DNA from: Rhizobium sp. N324
GTDB lineage: Bacteria; Pseudomonadota; Alphaproteobacteria; Rhizobiales; Rhizobiaceae
Assembly: GCF_001664485.1 (NCBI RefSeq)
Contig: NZ_CP013630.1
Location: 623,001-687,000 of the forward strand
Direction: 5' to 3'
DNA length: 64,000 nucleotides
The notes beneath the pieces were generated by a model. It was not told the DNA's origin. It worked only from the letters and a program-made list of their open reading frames with translations, and did not search any database. Positions 18,056 to 26,592 of this stretch are shown here, in pieces. A program made the position numbers and the translations under genes. Numbering within the stretch: the first letter of the stretch is position 1; each line of letters opens with the position of its first letter.

Positions 18056-20062
18056 ATGATGCACGTGTTAGCCGAGACCGCAGTCGCCGCCGCGCGGCCG
18101 ACACTGTCGCCAGAACAGTTGCGTGGTCTTTATAAGCAGGAGAGCGAGAGCAGCCGAACGAGCGCTACGCGCAAGGGCCTCTGGATCGCGGTCGCAGCTT
18201 ACCTTGCCTACTCTGTCACCGACTATCTCTTTATCGGCGATGTCGTCCAGTACACGATCGCCGGCCGATTGGCGGTTGGCGCCGGTGCGCTCTGCATTCT
18301 GGAACTCTTACTTTACTGCAAGGCAAAGGCCGATACGGTGGACATGGCCGCGGCGGTGTCCGTGCTGGCAGCCTATCTTGTCTGGCTTCTGACCGGCCAG
18401 ATGACCACGGTCAGGGACGCATTCTCATATTACATGGTTTTTGGCGCGATCTTCATGATGAGCGTCAACCTGTTCTTCAGTTTCCGTTTTCCGGTTGCTC
18501 TTGCCGCTTCCGCAACGAACGTGCTTATCTTCATCGGCGCCCTCTATCTGTTCGTGCCGATGTTGATTCTGCACAAGCTGATCCTCGGCGCGTTCTGCAT
18601 TTCCTGCTTTATTTTTACCTCTTACGTGAACCTTCAGCTCAATAGAGAGCGCTACAAGGTGTTCCTCAATGCTCTTGAAGCTCGTCGTCAGCAAGCTGCT
18701 GCCGACGAGCGGGGCAAGGCTCTTTTGCACCTCTCGAACACCGACGCGTTGACCGGCCTGGAAAATCGCCGGGCAATCGATCAACGCCTGCGTGATCATT
18801 GGCAACGCTGGCAGGATCAGAGGACGCCCTTTGCCGTCCTGCTGATCGATGTGGATTATTTCAAACGCTACAACGACTGTTACGGTCACCAGGAAGGCGA
18901 CCGGTGCCTCGTGGCTGTCTCCCAGCTTCTCCAAAACGTGGCCTCCTCCTGGGGCTCGATCATCGGACGATACGGAGGTGAGGAATTCCTGGTCGTCACA
19001 CCAATGCCCAGTTTAGAAACAGCGACCGAACTCGCAGAAGCAATGTGTGCTGCCGTCCGCGCATTGGCTTGGCCCCACGAGCACAGACGAGACGGGACCA
19101 CCGTCATCACCGTGAGTGTCGGCCTGTCCTATACGCGCGACCAGACCAAGCAGGTCGACAAGGTCATTCACGAAGCCGATCGTGCGCTTTATGCCGCCAA
19201 GGCGACGGGTCGTGACAGCCTCGTGGTCTTCGATGCTGATGATCCGCATTGCAGCGATGACAGCGAGGATATAGCCACGACCCTGAAGATCGCGCTTGAA
19301 CACGGCCTTGTCTCGCTCGTCTATCAGCCGATCCGTAACGTCCAGACAGGCACGACTGACGCTGTCGAAGCTCTGATGCGTTTGCGGATGTTGGACGGGA
19401 CGCCTGTCGCGCCTGCCATATTTATACCAGTTGCGGAAAGAACCGGGTCGATCATTGAACTGGGCCGATGGGCAATTCGCACGGTTTGCCGAGACCTGCT
19501 GGCAACCGACCTGGTGCAAGTCGCCAGCGTCAACGTTTCGCCGATCGAACTGAAGATGCCAGGTTTCGCCAGCTATGTCGCAGCGACACTCGCAGAATTC
19601 GGCGTGACGGGCGCCCGGCTTGCTTTCGAAATTACCGAAGGAATGGAGCTGGAAATCGACCAGGACGTGGTGCGCTGCATCGGCGATCTGAGAAAGCTGG
19701 GCGCTCAAGTCTGGCTCGACGATTTTGGCACAGGGTTCGCGGGGCTCTCCTGGCTTCGCCTCATAGAATTTGACACCATCAAGATCGATCGCTCCTTCCT
19801 CCATGACTGCAGCACGGAGAGAGGCAAGAGGATGTTGCTCGACATCATCAGCCTGCTGCGCAATCGCGGCGTGAGGATCCTCATTGAAGGCGTCGAGACT
19901 ATCGAACATCAGCGACTGATGCAGCAGTACGGAATCAACCAGCTGCAGGGATATTACATTGGACGACCCGCGCCGGCCGCTCAGTTTGAAAATGATAATG
20001 TGCTGCCGTTCGGGATGGTCAGGAACCCTGACCCCAGACGCCTATTTCGGAATGGCCCATAG
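18056..20062 (+). CDS. Membrane GGDEF-EAL cyclic-di-GMP protein (second)
   Basis: About 668 residues. Residues about 40-190 hold five or six membrane helices with little periplasmic loop; then a linker, a diguanylate cyclase domain with RYGGEEFLVV (about 305-314), and a phosphodiesterase domain with VEALMRLR, NVSPIELK, FEITEG, LDDFGTGFAG, KIDRSF, EGVET and LQGYYIGRP, all metal- and substrate-binding residues retained. Both activities are therefore possible. The start is uncertain: ATGs at 18038, 18056 and 18059 are in frame and AGGGG lies near the latter two. It precedes a type I secretion operon on the opposite strand and may set cyclic di-GMP for that surface locus. Confidence 0.9.
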   Translation: MMHVLAETAVAAARPTLSPEQLRGLYKQESESSRTSATRKGLWIAVAAYLAYSVTDYLFIGDVVQYTIAGRLAVGAGALCILELLLYCKAKADTVDMAAAVSVLAAYLVWLLTGQMTTVRDAFSYYMVFGAIFMMSVNLFFSFRFPVALAASATNVLIFIGALYLFVPMLILHKLILGAFCISCFIFTSYVNLQLNRERYKVFLNALEARRQQAAADERGKALLHLSNTDALTGLENRRAIDQRLRDHWQRWQDQRTPFAVLLIDVDYFKRYNDCYGHQEGDRCLVAVSQLLQNVASSWGSIIGRYGGEEFLVVTPMPSLETATELAEAMCAAVRALAWPHEHRRDGTTVITVSVGLSYTRDQTKQVDKVIHEADRALYAAKATGRDSLVVFDADDPHCSDDSEDIATTLKIALEHGLVSLVYQPIRNVQTGTTDAVEALMRLRMLDGTPVAPAIFIPVAERTGSIIELGRWAIRTVCRDLLATDLVQVASVNVSPIELKMPGFASYVAATLAEFGVTGARLAFEITEGMELEIDQDVVRCIGDLRKLGAQVWLDDFGTGFAGLSWLRLIEFDTIKIDRSFLHDCSTERGKRMLLDIISLLRNRGVRILIEGVETIEHQRLMQQYGINQLQGYYIGRPAPAAQFENDNVLPFGMVRNPDPRRLFRNGP

Positions 20063-20213
20063 GTTCTGATCCACAGCGGCCACCTTGTGATCGAGCCGGC
20101 TGCTTTTCGAACAGCATCTCGTTGTCCCCATTGGGGGAGGCGCCCTCGTCCAACAATATCATGCCGCGCCCCTGATAGGGTCGGGAGGCGGCCAACGAAC
20201 CGCTGTTCAGGCG

Positions 20214-20492
20214 TTAGTTTCGCCCTTTCGATGTCTTCGCCAGCATCTCGCTCAGCGTTGCCGCCGAGAGCATGGATTCGGCCAAGAGCTTTTTGAGCTT
20301 CTGGTTCTCCTCCTCCAGGGCTCGCACCCTTCTGGCATGGAGGCCGAGATTTCCAAACTGCAGCGATTGCCACCGATAGAAGGTCGGCTCGCTGATGCCG
20401 TATCTGTGGCAAACATCTGCCACCGTCACCCCCGCCTGGTGCTCCTTCAGAATGCCCGTAATCTGGTCGTCGTCGAACTTTCGCTTGCCCAT
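20214..20492 (-). mobile_element. Orphan IS3-family transposase OrfA (remnant)
   Basis: A 92-residue protein typical of IS3/IS407-group OrfA: MGKRKFDDDQITGILKEHQA, a helix-turn-helix (VADVCHRYGISEPTFYRWQ) and a leucine-rich coiled end (RVRALEEENQKLKKLLAESM). Normally a frameshift joins it to OrfB, which carries the DDE catalytic core; no OrfB sequence follows in 20063-20213, so it cannot transpose itself. Its ATG lies 8 bases beyond the secretion adaptor stop, and the C-terminus of that adaptor looks intact, so the insertion ended at the gene boundary. No clear terminal inverted repeats were found. Confidence 0.85.
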
Positions 20493-20499
20493 CACCGCA

Positions 20500-21939
20500 T
20501 CAATCCTCACGAAATGCTCTGTTGAAACTGTCGAGCAGTGGTCTGACGGCATAGAGTGCGACGCTGCTTTTGCCTGTTTCGATCAGTGTCTGCACGGGCA
20601 TGCCCGCGACCAGTTCGACATCCTTCATCTTCGCCAGCCGCTCATCGGTTACGCGGATCGTCGCGGCAAAATAGGGCTGGCCGCTCTGAGTGTCGGTGAG
20701 ACGATCGGCTGATACATACTCGACTCGGCCTTTCAGCAGTGGAACGCGCCGCTGATTGTAGGGAAGGAGGTGAACCTGTGCCTCCAGCCCCGCATGAACG
20801 AGATTGATGTCCTCGGGTCTGACATGGGCAGACACGATCAGGCGATCGGCGCGTGGCAGAAGATCGACGAGCGGTTCACCCGCGCCGATCACCCCGCCTG
20901 ACGTGTGGATGCGCAGGTTCATGATTGTTCCGTCTTCGGGCGCCCGGATATCGGTCCTTGAAAGCTGATCGTCGATCGCCCGCAAGCGCTCGCGCAATTG
21001 CATGATCTGGCTTTCCGCGGCCCGCATGCCCTGGGCGACTTCGCTCAGCCGGTCGCTCTCGATCTTTGCGAGATCGGCCTGCGTCTCGCTGATCACCTGG
21101 TAGGCGCGAGAGATCTGTGCCGCGACTTGACCCTGCTGGCCATCAATGTCTGCTTTCTCCCGCTGGAGGTTGAGAAGCCTGCTCCTTGTTTCCAGTCCTT
21201 TGGCGTTGAGGGCCGTCACCTGCTCCAGTTCCTGGGCCGAAATTGCGGCTCTGTCGGCCAATGAAGCCTTCTGCGCGCCAAGTCCGACGATTTCCTGCCG
21301 CACCTGGGCGATTTTTTCATCGGCGATCTGAATTTCCGCCTGCACGACCCGGCGACGGGCTTCGAAGATTTTCTGCTGGCCGATCAGAACCGCGCTGACC
21401 GAAGGATATTTGTCGATTGCTGCGCTGAGATCCTCGGGATAGGCGACATGGTCGTCGCCCGTCTGCTCCGCGGACAGGCGCGCGCGGCTTCCTTCGGCGT
21501 CCCAAAGCTGCCCTTGAATGCTGTCTCGCTCCGAGCGAAACTTCGTGTCGTCGAGTTCTATCACGATTTGCCCGGCCATCACCGCATCGCCGTTTCTGAC
21601 GAGGATCCGTCGCACGATTCCGCCTTCGAGATGCTGAATGGTCTTGCGGCTGAACTCCGGTTCGATAACGCCCGATGCGATTGCAGCGCTTTTCAGCGGC
21701 GCCAGAACCGACCAGATTCCCAAGCCGACGATGAAAACCAGGATCAACAGGTTCCCCGTCCAGACAACACCTCTGAGCCTCGGCATGGGCGAAGGGGGAG
21801 CGGGTCCGCGCTGTTTCTGTTCGATCACCGGCGCATAGGCGGTTTGCTGCCTGGCTGTCGGTCGTTGAGCGAACCGCTGGTCCATCCTTGACGAATTTGA
21901 ATATCTCGCCGGCGTGGCGTTCATTGGAACAAGGGTCAT
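20500..21939 (-). CDS. Type I secretion periplasmic adaptor (HlyD/PrsE family)
   Basis: A 479-residue membrane-fusion protein linking an inner-membrane ABC exporter to an outer-membrane TolC-type channel. A disordered proline/glutamine-rich N-terminus of about 55 residues precedes one membrane helix (NLLILVFIVGLGIWSVL), then the biotinyl-lipoyl half motif SGVIEPEFSRKTIQHLEGGIV, a long coiled coil (about 150-330), the second lipoyl half with DIRAPEDGTIMNL, and a beta-barrel ending LLDSFNRAFRED, as in rhizobial PrsE. GGAGG precedes the ATG. It starts 17 bases after the ABC gene stop, so the two form an operon. No outer-membrane channel gene is in the window. Confidence 0.92.
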   Translation of the reverse strand: MTLVPMNATPARYSNSSRMDQRFAQRPTARQQTAYAPVIEQKQRGPAPPSPMPRLRGVVWTGNLLILVFIVGLGIWSVLAPLKSAAIASGVIEPEFSRKTIQHLEGGIVRRILVRNGDAVMAGQIVIELDDTKFRSERDSIQGQLWDAEGSRARLSAEQTGDDHVAYPEDLSAAIDKYPSVSAVLIGQQKIFEARRRVVQAEIQIADEKIAQVRQEIVGLGAQKASLADRAAISAQELEQVTALNAKGLETRSRLLNLQREKADIDGQQGQVAAQISRAYQVISETQADLAKIESDRLSEVAQGMRAAESQIMQLRERLRAIDDQLSRTDIRAPEDGTIMNLRIHTSGGVIGAGEPLVDLLPRADRLIVSAHVRPEDINLVHAGLEAQVHLLPYNQRRVPLLKGRVEYVSADRLTDTQSGQPYFAATIRVTDERLAKMKDVELVAGMPVQTLIETGKSSVALYAVRPLLDSFNRAFRED

Positions 21940-21956
21940 GGCAGCGTCCCTCCTTC

Positions 21957-23672
21957 CTACGTTCCTGTTCGAGACGGTGGTTGAAGATAGGTTTCATAAA
22001 TCCGCTCGCTGTCGCCGAAGGCAGCCACGGTCCCGTTGCGCATGATGGCGATCTTGTTGGTGACCGGCAGGATCCCCATCCGGTGTGTTATGATAACGAC
22101 GGTCATCCCCCTCGATCTCATGCGCTCGATGGCCATAAACAGCATGCGTTCGCCGTCGTAATCCAGGCTCGAATTGGGATCGTCGAGAACGATCAGAGAC
22201 GGATTTCCATAGGCCGCCCTTGCCAGTCCCAGCTGTTGGCGCTGCGCCCGGAGGAGCAGGTTCCCGCCTTCGCCGATATCGGTATCGTAACCCTGCGGCA
22301 GCCGCATGATCGCCTCGTGCAATCCAACCAGCTTTGCGGCGTCGATCGCCTTGCCGGGATCTCCTCCATCAAGCCGGCCGATCACATCCCTGATTGCGCC
22401 GCCGAAGAGTTCGATGTCCTGCGGCAGATATCCGACGTGGCCGCTCCCCCCGCAACGGCGCAGAGCCGAGATATCGACCCCACCGAGAAGCGCATATCCG
22501 CTCGTTGCCGGCACAACGCCTGCCATCACGCGACCCAGCGTCGATTTCCCCGATCCCGATGGACCGATGAGCGCTATGCAATCGCCAGGTGCCAGGCGCA
22601 AGGTGATATCACTCAATATCGGCCGATCGGCGAATGGCTTGATATAGCTGACATTATCGAGAAGCAGGCCATTGGGTTCCGGCAGCGGCACGATGCCGGC
22701 ATCGCGTTCCGATGCGACTGTTATCAGCATTCCGTTCAAGCGATTGAACGCGTTGCGCGCAAACGCAAAGGAGCGCCATGCCCCTATTGCACCCTCGATA
22801 GGCGCAAGCCCGCGCCCGAGCAGCAGACTTGAGACGAAGATGATCCCGGGACTGCCGCTGTTGACGAGCACCAGCCATGTCGCCGATCCCATCATCAGGA
22901 TCTGCGCGAGTGTGCGGATCGATTTGGAGATACCCAGTATGATCTCCGTGCGATGCATCGCGATGTCCTGGGCCCTTCTTGCCATTTCCGCATCGCGGTA
23001 GACGATCAGCGCTGCGCCGTCCTGCATGCCCATGGCCCGGATGACCTCGAGGTTTTTCAGCGCGGTCGCAAATCGCACATAACTCCTCGAAAGGGCAAGA
23101 TTGGCGTGGGCAAGCGGCTCTCGTGTCGCCAGTTCCGTCATCAACGCAGACAGCAGCAGCGCAACTGCGCAGAGAAGACCGATGGTCCCAAGCAGCGGAT
23201 GAACAAGAAAGAGCAGGAGCAGGAATACCGGCGCCCAGGGAACGTCAAAAAACAGCGAGCTGGCCGGTGAATCGAGGAACTGGCGCAATGCAGCCAGGTC
23301 CCTGTAGCACTCCGTGGCGGCTCCCGTATCGGCGCGGGCGGCATATTCGAACGAGGCGGTGAGCACCATGGGCCGGAGCCTATGGTCCAGCCAGCTGCCG
23401 ATGCGCGAAAGAGCTGCCCTGCGCACAATATCCAGCGTGGACCCGACCAGCACGGCGGCGGCGATGATGATCGTCAGCATCACCAGCGTGTCGGCGCTTC
23501 GGCTCGACATGACCCTGTCATAGATTTGCAGAAGATAGAGGGAAGGGGCGAGAAGAAAGAGATTGTAGCCGCAGCTATAAAGGAAGACCAACCCGAAGGC
23601 CCCGGCACAAGCCCGAAGCGCAACAACGAGCTGTGTCGGCGGTCGCGGTGGCTTTATGGAAATCGTTGTCAT
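21957..23672 (-). CDS. Type I secretion ABC permease/ATPase with degenerate catalytic motifs
   Basis: A 571-residue half-transporter of the PrtD/PrsD type. Five to six membrane helices (about 15-300) precede the nucleotide-binding domain. Walker A (GPSGSGKST), the Q-loop (YLPQDIELFGG), D-loop (SSLD) and switch histidine (IITHRMG) are normal. However, the ABC signature expected as LSGGQ reads LLRAQ within GEGGNLLLRAQRQQ, and Walker B is LIVLDDPN, with Asp where the catalytic Glu normally lies. Homodimers would have two altered sites. Start ATG 23672 (MTTISIKPP) was preferred to the open frame from 23732. It is downstream of a glycine-rich protein gene, its probable cargo, and upstream of the adaptor. 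Confidence 0.92.
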   Translation of the reverse strand: MTTISIKPPRPPTQLVVALRACAGAFGLVFLYSCGYNLFLLAPSLYLLQIYDRVMSSRSADTLVMLTIIIAAAVLVGSTLDIVRRAALSRIGSWLDHRLRPMVLTASFEYAARADTGAATECYRDLAALRQFLDSPASSLFFDVPWAPVFLLLLFLVHPLLGTIGLLCAVALLLSALMTELATREPLAHANLALSRSYVRFATALKNLEVIRAMGMQDGAALIVYRDAEMARRAQDIAMHRTEIILGISKSIRTLAQILMMGSATWLVLVNSGSPGIIFVSSLLLGRGLAPIEGAIGAWRSFAFARNAFNRLNGMLITVASERDAGIVPLPEPNGLLLDNVSYIKPFADRPILSDITLRLAPGDCIALIGPSGSGKSTLGRVMAGVVPATSGYALLGGVDISALRRCGGSGHVGYLPQDIELFGGAIRDVIGRLDGGDPGKAIDAAKLVGLHEAIMRLPQGYDTDIGEGGNLLLRAQRQQLGLARAAYGNPSLIVLDDPNSSLDYDGERMLFMAIERMRSRGMTVVIITHRMGILPVTNKIAIMRNGTVAAFGDSERIYETYLQPPSRTGT

Positions 23673-23740
23673 TATCAGATCTCGCTGCTGCACTTGATAC
23701 TGACAAAAGGAGGCTGCTTGCAGGTTTGGCAATTGAGGAG

Positions 23741-23764
23741 GGTCGCCGGCCGAAACCGGCGACC
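23741..23764 (-). terminator. Intercistronic hairpin before the secretion ATPase
   Basis: GGTCGCCGG (23741-23749) and CCGGCGACC (23756-23764) form a perfect 9-bp GC stem around CCGAAA. It lies 15 bases after the glycine-rich gene's stop and about 70 before the ATPase start on the same strand. No U tract follows, so it is better read as a partial terminator or mRNA-stabilising stem that would let cargo mRNA exceed transporter mRNA. Confidence 0.6.
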
Positions 23765-23778
23765 TTCAGGGCCTGACT

Positions 23779-24354
23779 TCACGAGCCGAGATGGTCGACG
23801 TCGATATGGCCGAAGGCGTTGATGAAGTGATCGAGAGAATTGTTCACCGTCGTCGTGTCGGGATTGGTGTGAACCAGAGCTGACGAGATATCGCCGCCTA
23901 GTGCGTTGTTCCCGTTGCCGCCGTTGCCGCCGACGCCTGCGAGGATGGTGGCATGCTGATCGGCCACAAGCTGCGTATATTGGGTGGCGGTCGTCGCCGC
24001 AGCCACCGCAGCCGTGTCATGGCCGCTTGAGTTTCCTTGACTGCCGTTGGAGTTGGAATCTCCGCCCGCGCCGCCGGCGCCGCTGTTCGATATTGCCGCC
24101 AGGAAGCCGTTCTGGGCCTGGGTAAAGCCACCGGGTCCGCCATGGCCGGCGTCCCAACCTGCCGTCTGCCAAACGTGATCGCCGTTGTGCAGATGGGTAG
24201 ATGCCCCGTCGACCGTTTGCACGGGGTCTACATAGGCAACCGGGTTGTAGTTGATGTTTCCATTGTTGTGGCCATCACCGCCGTTGCCGGCATTCGCGTC
24301 TCCTGCATCTGGGTGATTGAGGTGAATCGTGTCAGATATTTGTGGAATAGGCAT
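23779..24354 (-). CDS. Glycine/asparagine-rich protein, probable type I secretion cargo
   Basis: 191 residues starting MPIPQISDTIHLNHPD, with AAGGAG upstream; the longer frame to 24426 lacks a ribosome-binding site. It has no Sec signal, is rich in Gly, Asn, Ala and His, and contains runs such as AGNGGDGHNNGNINYN, SNSGAGGAGGDSNSNG and AGVGGNGGNGNN. Its C-terminus (SSALVHTNPDTTTVNNSLDHFINAFGHIDVDHLGS) is hydrophobic-acidic, as often seen in C-terminal type I secretion signals. It is the first gene of the ATPase-adaptor operon. Classical GGxGxDxxx calcium-binding repeats are absent. The GGNGG motif is shared with the divergent gene at 24832. Role as an exported surface or matrix protein is inferred. 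Confidence 0.75.
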   Translation of the reverse strand: MPIPQISDTIHLNHPDAGDANAGNGGDGHNNGNINYNPVAYVDPVQTVDGASTHLHNGDHVWQTAGWDAGHGGPGGFTQAQNGFLAAISNSGAGGAGGDSNSNGSQGNSSGHDTAAVAAATTATQYTQLVADQHATILAGVGGNGGNGNNALGGDISSALVHTNPDTTTVNNSLDHFINAFGHIDVDHLGS

Positions 24355-24831
24355 TGATGTCACTCCTTCTACTTTGTTGCGTCTGAGTTCGTTTGACGGC
24401 GTCCCCCTGCGGCCTGCGTCCAGCATGTCGCCGCAGCCAATACAACCGCCGGGGAATATTGCCTGCGATTTAATCTGTGGCCTATCTAGATATTCGGCGG
24501 CATTCCTTCGGATGTATACTTCGAGAAGATGGAGCGTTATTTGGATTGGTACTCGATGATTTGGGTCAAGGTGGCATGGTCACGATCACGTCTGCCACCT
24601 CGTCGAGGCGACGCCAGGGCCTTTCATCCAAAAGCGGATTTAGTGCTCGAAGGCGCACGCAACGGTCGCTGCTGTCGTGACAGCCAAATGGCTATAGACC
24701 TAGCCGACAGGATGTAGACGAATTGCAGGCTCTGCTTTTCCCACGTTCGGATGCACAATGCCCGAACGATTCAGGCTGCACGGCGCCATACTCGGTGAAC
24801 GTGTGGTCGTCGACCGCGAATGGAGACGGTA
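24355..24831. promoter_or_regulatory. Shared upstream region of the two glycine-rich genes
   Basis: 477 bases between divergent starts. It must contain both promoters, but I cannot point to a convincing -35/-10 pair. The middle part (about 24450-24540) is less GC-rich than its surroundings (TTTAATCTGTGG, TCTAGATATTCGG). Short ORFs here lack coding bias. I see no inverted repeat strong enough to name as an operator. Confidence 0.4.
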
Positions 24832-25920
24832 ATGGCGGAAACTCGTCCCTTATTGGAAGACCAGCCCAAGTCGGGCACAGATCAACACCTCGCCTCCAAT
24901 GTGGCCGCGGGGCATCTGGCACTGGTGCCGACCTGGCTTCCATTGGATGTGACGTCCGGTCCAAGTCATAGTTCGGCCGGCAGCGGGGGTGACGGGATCA
25001 GCGAAGGCGTGATCAGCAGCAATGCCTTGGCCGTCTTCATGCCGTCCAATGCGGCGATTGCGGGGCCGCATTCGGGTGCCGACGCCTTCCAGGGCAACAA
25101 TGCGCTCATCAATCAGCATCCCACCGAAATGGCGGGGATCGGCGGCAATGGCGGAAGCGGCAATGTTGCCATCGGCAGCGGCGACGGCGGCAGTCATGCC
25201 GGCACCGGGGGCAACGGGGTCTTCTACGGTGGGCTGGTCAGCACCGAAGTCGCGCTGTTTGCCCCAGTGAATACTGCTGTGGCTGCGGGCCCCGGCGCGG
25301 AGGCTCACGCCGAGCAATCGAACAACGCAATGTTCCTGCAGGGCGCAACCCAGATCGGCGGCATGGGCGGCTCGGGCGGAGACCATAACACCGCGGGCCA
25401 TGGCTCGTCGATGAGCCCGGGAACTGCGCTGACATTGACCGGTGATTTTTATGCCGGCCACGGCGGCGACGGTTATTTCGTCGGCAGCATGGTCGACGTC
25501 AGTATTGCCATCTTCTCGCCGATCAACATCGCCATTGGCGCCGCAGGCGGCTCGGCGGAGGCGCATCAGACAAACAATGTCATTTTCGATCAGGGCACGG
25601 TGCAGATCGCGGGCATCGGCGGCAATGGCGGCGGCTTCAATCTGTCGTCGGACACGATTTTTACCGGCAATCATGCCGGTGGCGGTGGCGGCGTCGGATC
25701 GTCGACCGGCAGCATGGTCGACGTCAATTTCGGCTATTTCCATCCCATCAACATTGCCGTTCCCGCCGGTGGGACCGCGGACGCCCAGCAGACCGATCAT
25801 GTTCTCTACGATCAGCACGCGCTTCAGCTGGCCGGCATCGCGGGCCACGGCGGGGAGGGTAACCTGACGGACGCCCATTCGGCTCTGGTAGACGACATTC
25901 TGAGCTTCATGCACAGCTAA
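24832..25920 (+). CDS. Glycine-rich protein with four approximate 75-residue repeats, probable secreted
   Basis: 362 residues beginning MAETRPLLEDQPKSG; GGAG seven bases upstream supports this ATG over the one at 24820. After an approximately 45-residue leader, four degenerate units follow, each with G-D/N-G-hydrophobic-x-G-x-hydrophobic, a conserved (A/I)F-x-P-(S/V/I)N-x-A core, A-(D/E)-A-x-Q-x-N(N/D) and ending Q-x-A-G-I-G-G-N-G-G. Examples are AIFSPINIAIGAAGG and GYFHPINIAVPAGG. Regular alternation of hydrophobic and glycine residues suggests a beta-roll or beta-solenoid. No Sec signal is seen. The C-terminus ends DDILSFMHS, hydrophobic and acidic. It is divergent from the secretion operon and is inferred to use it. 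I recognise no named family. Confidence 0.75.
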   Translation: MAETRPLLEDQPKSGTDQHLASNVAAGHLALVPTWLPLDVTSGPSHSSAGSGGDGISEGVISSNALAVFMPSNAAIAGPHSGADAFQGNNALINQHPTEMAGIGGNGGSGNVAIGSGDGGSHAGTGGNGVFYGGLVSTEVALFAPVNTAVAAGPGAEAHAEQSNNAMFLQGATQIGGMGGSGGDHNTAGHGSSMSPGTALTLTGDFYAGHGGDGYFVGSMVDVSIAIFSPINIAIGAAGGSAEAHQTNNVIFDQGTVQIAGIGGNGGGFNLSSDTIFTGNHAGGGGGVGSSTGSMVDVNFGYFHPINIAVPAGGTADAQQTDHVLYDQHALQLAGIAGHGGEGNLTDAHSALVDDILSFMHS

Positions 25921-26592
25921 CAGATAGCCTCCCCACCTCCATGGCGCGGGCTCAACTGCACGACATCGTTCTTCGTGCGACTTTTCAGGCCACGTGTTGA
26001 TCCCTTCCTTCGCCGGCTTTCGTCTCTTGGCCCGACATGGCGTCCAGCGGCCGTCTCGCTGAAATACCGACCATTCCACCATAAACCAATCTGCTCGTCG
26101 GCGACTTCGAGGAGGTCGCCGGCGCCTGCGCGGTATTTCTTGAGGGAATTGCGTCTTTAGAGCGCAGTTTTTACTAATCATAACGGGTAGGCGGTGTTCC
26201 CAGGCTTTTGTTGCTTTTCCCTGTTGTCGTTTTGCTGTCGAGATATGCAACCACTTTGAGTTGAGATTGCGCAACAAAGCCCAGCCGATCGGCCGCTGTT
26301 TTTGTCCAGCAGGTCGTTGCTAATAGGTCTGTAGAATATTGTTTGTTTTTTCAGCGCCTTTGAAAGTTTTGTTGACTTGCTCGCCATGCGTAAACTCGAA
26401 GACGTTTGGAAAGTCTTTAATAGAAAGTCGAACCGGCATATAATCGTGAACAATCTCTTGAATGTGTTTTGCGGGGCCAGTTGTCGCTCGCAGAAATTTT
26501 ATAGACTATAAGAATTATCATGAGAGATACGGCTGTTTATATCGACAATACACTCGCTTTTTATCATGACATGTAGCAAGAACAGGGATAGG
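25921..26592. other. Gap between glycine-rich gene and LuxR-type regulator
   Basis: About 670 bases without a credible gene. Near 26099-26121 a short stem CGGCGAC/GTCGCCG could form. From about 26160 to 26565 the base composition is clearly more AT-rich than the rest of the window (for example TATTGTTTGTTTTT near 26337 and TTTTATAGACTATAAGAATTATC near 26496), as expected for a regulatory region or horizontally acquired DNA. Frames on both strands lack coding bias. Confidence 0.4.

Noticed and set aside
24355..24831. Short plus-strand ORFs between the glycine-rich genes
   Set aside because: They overlap each other in different frames, have no coding bias and no ribosome-binding sites.
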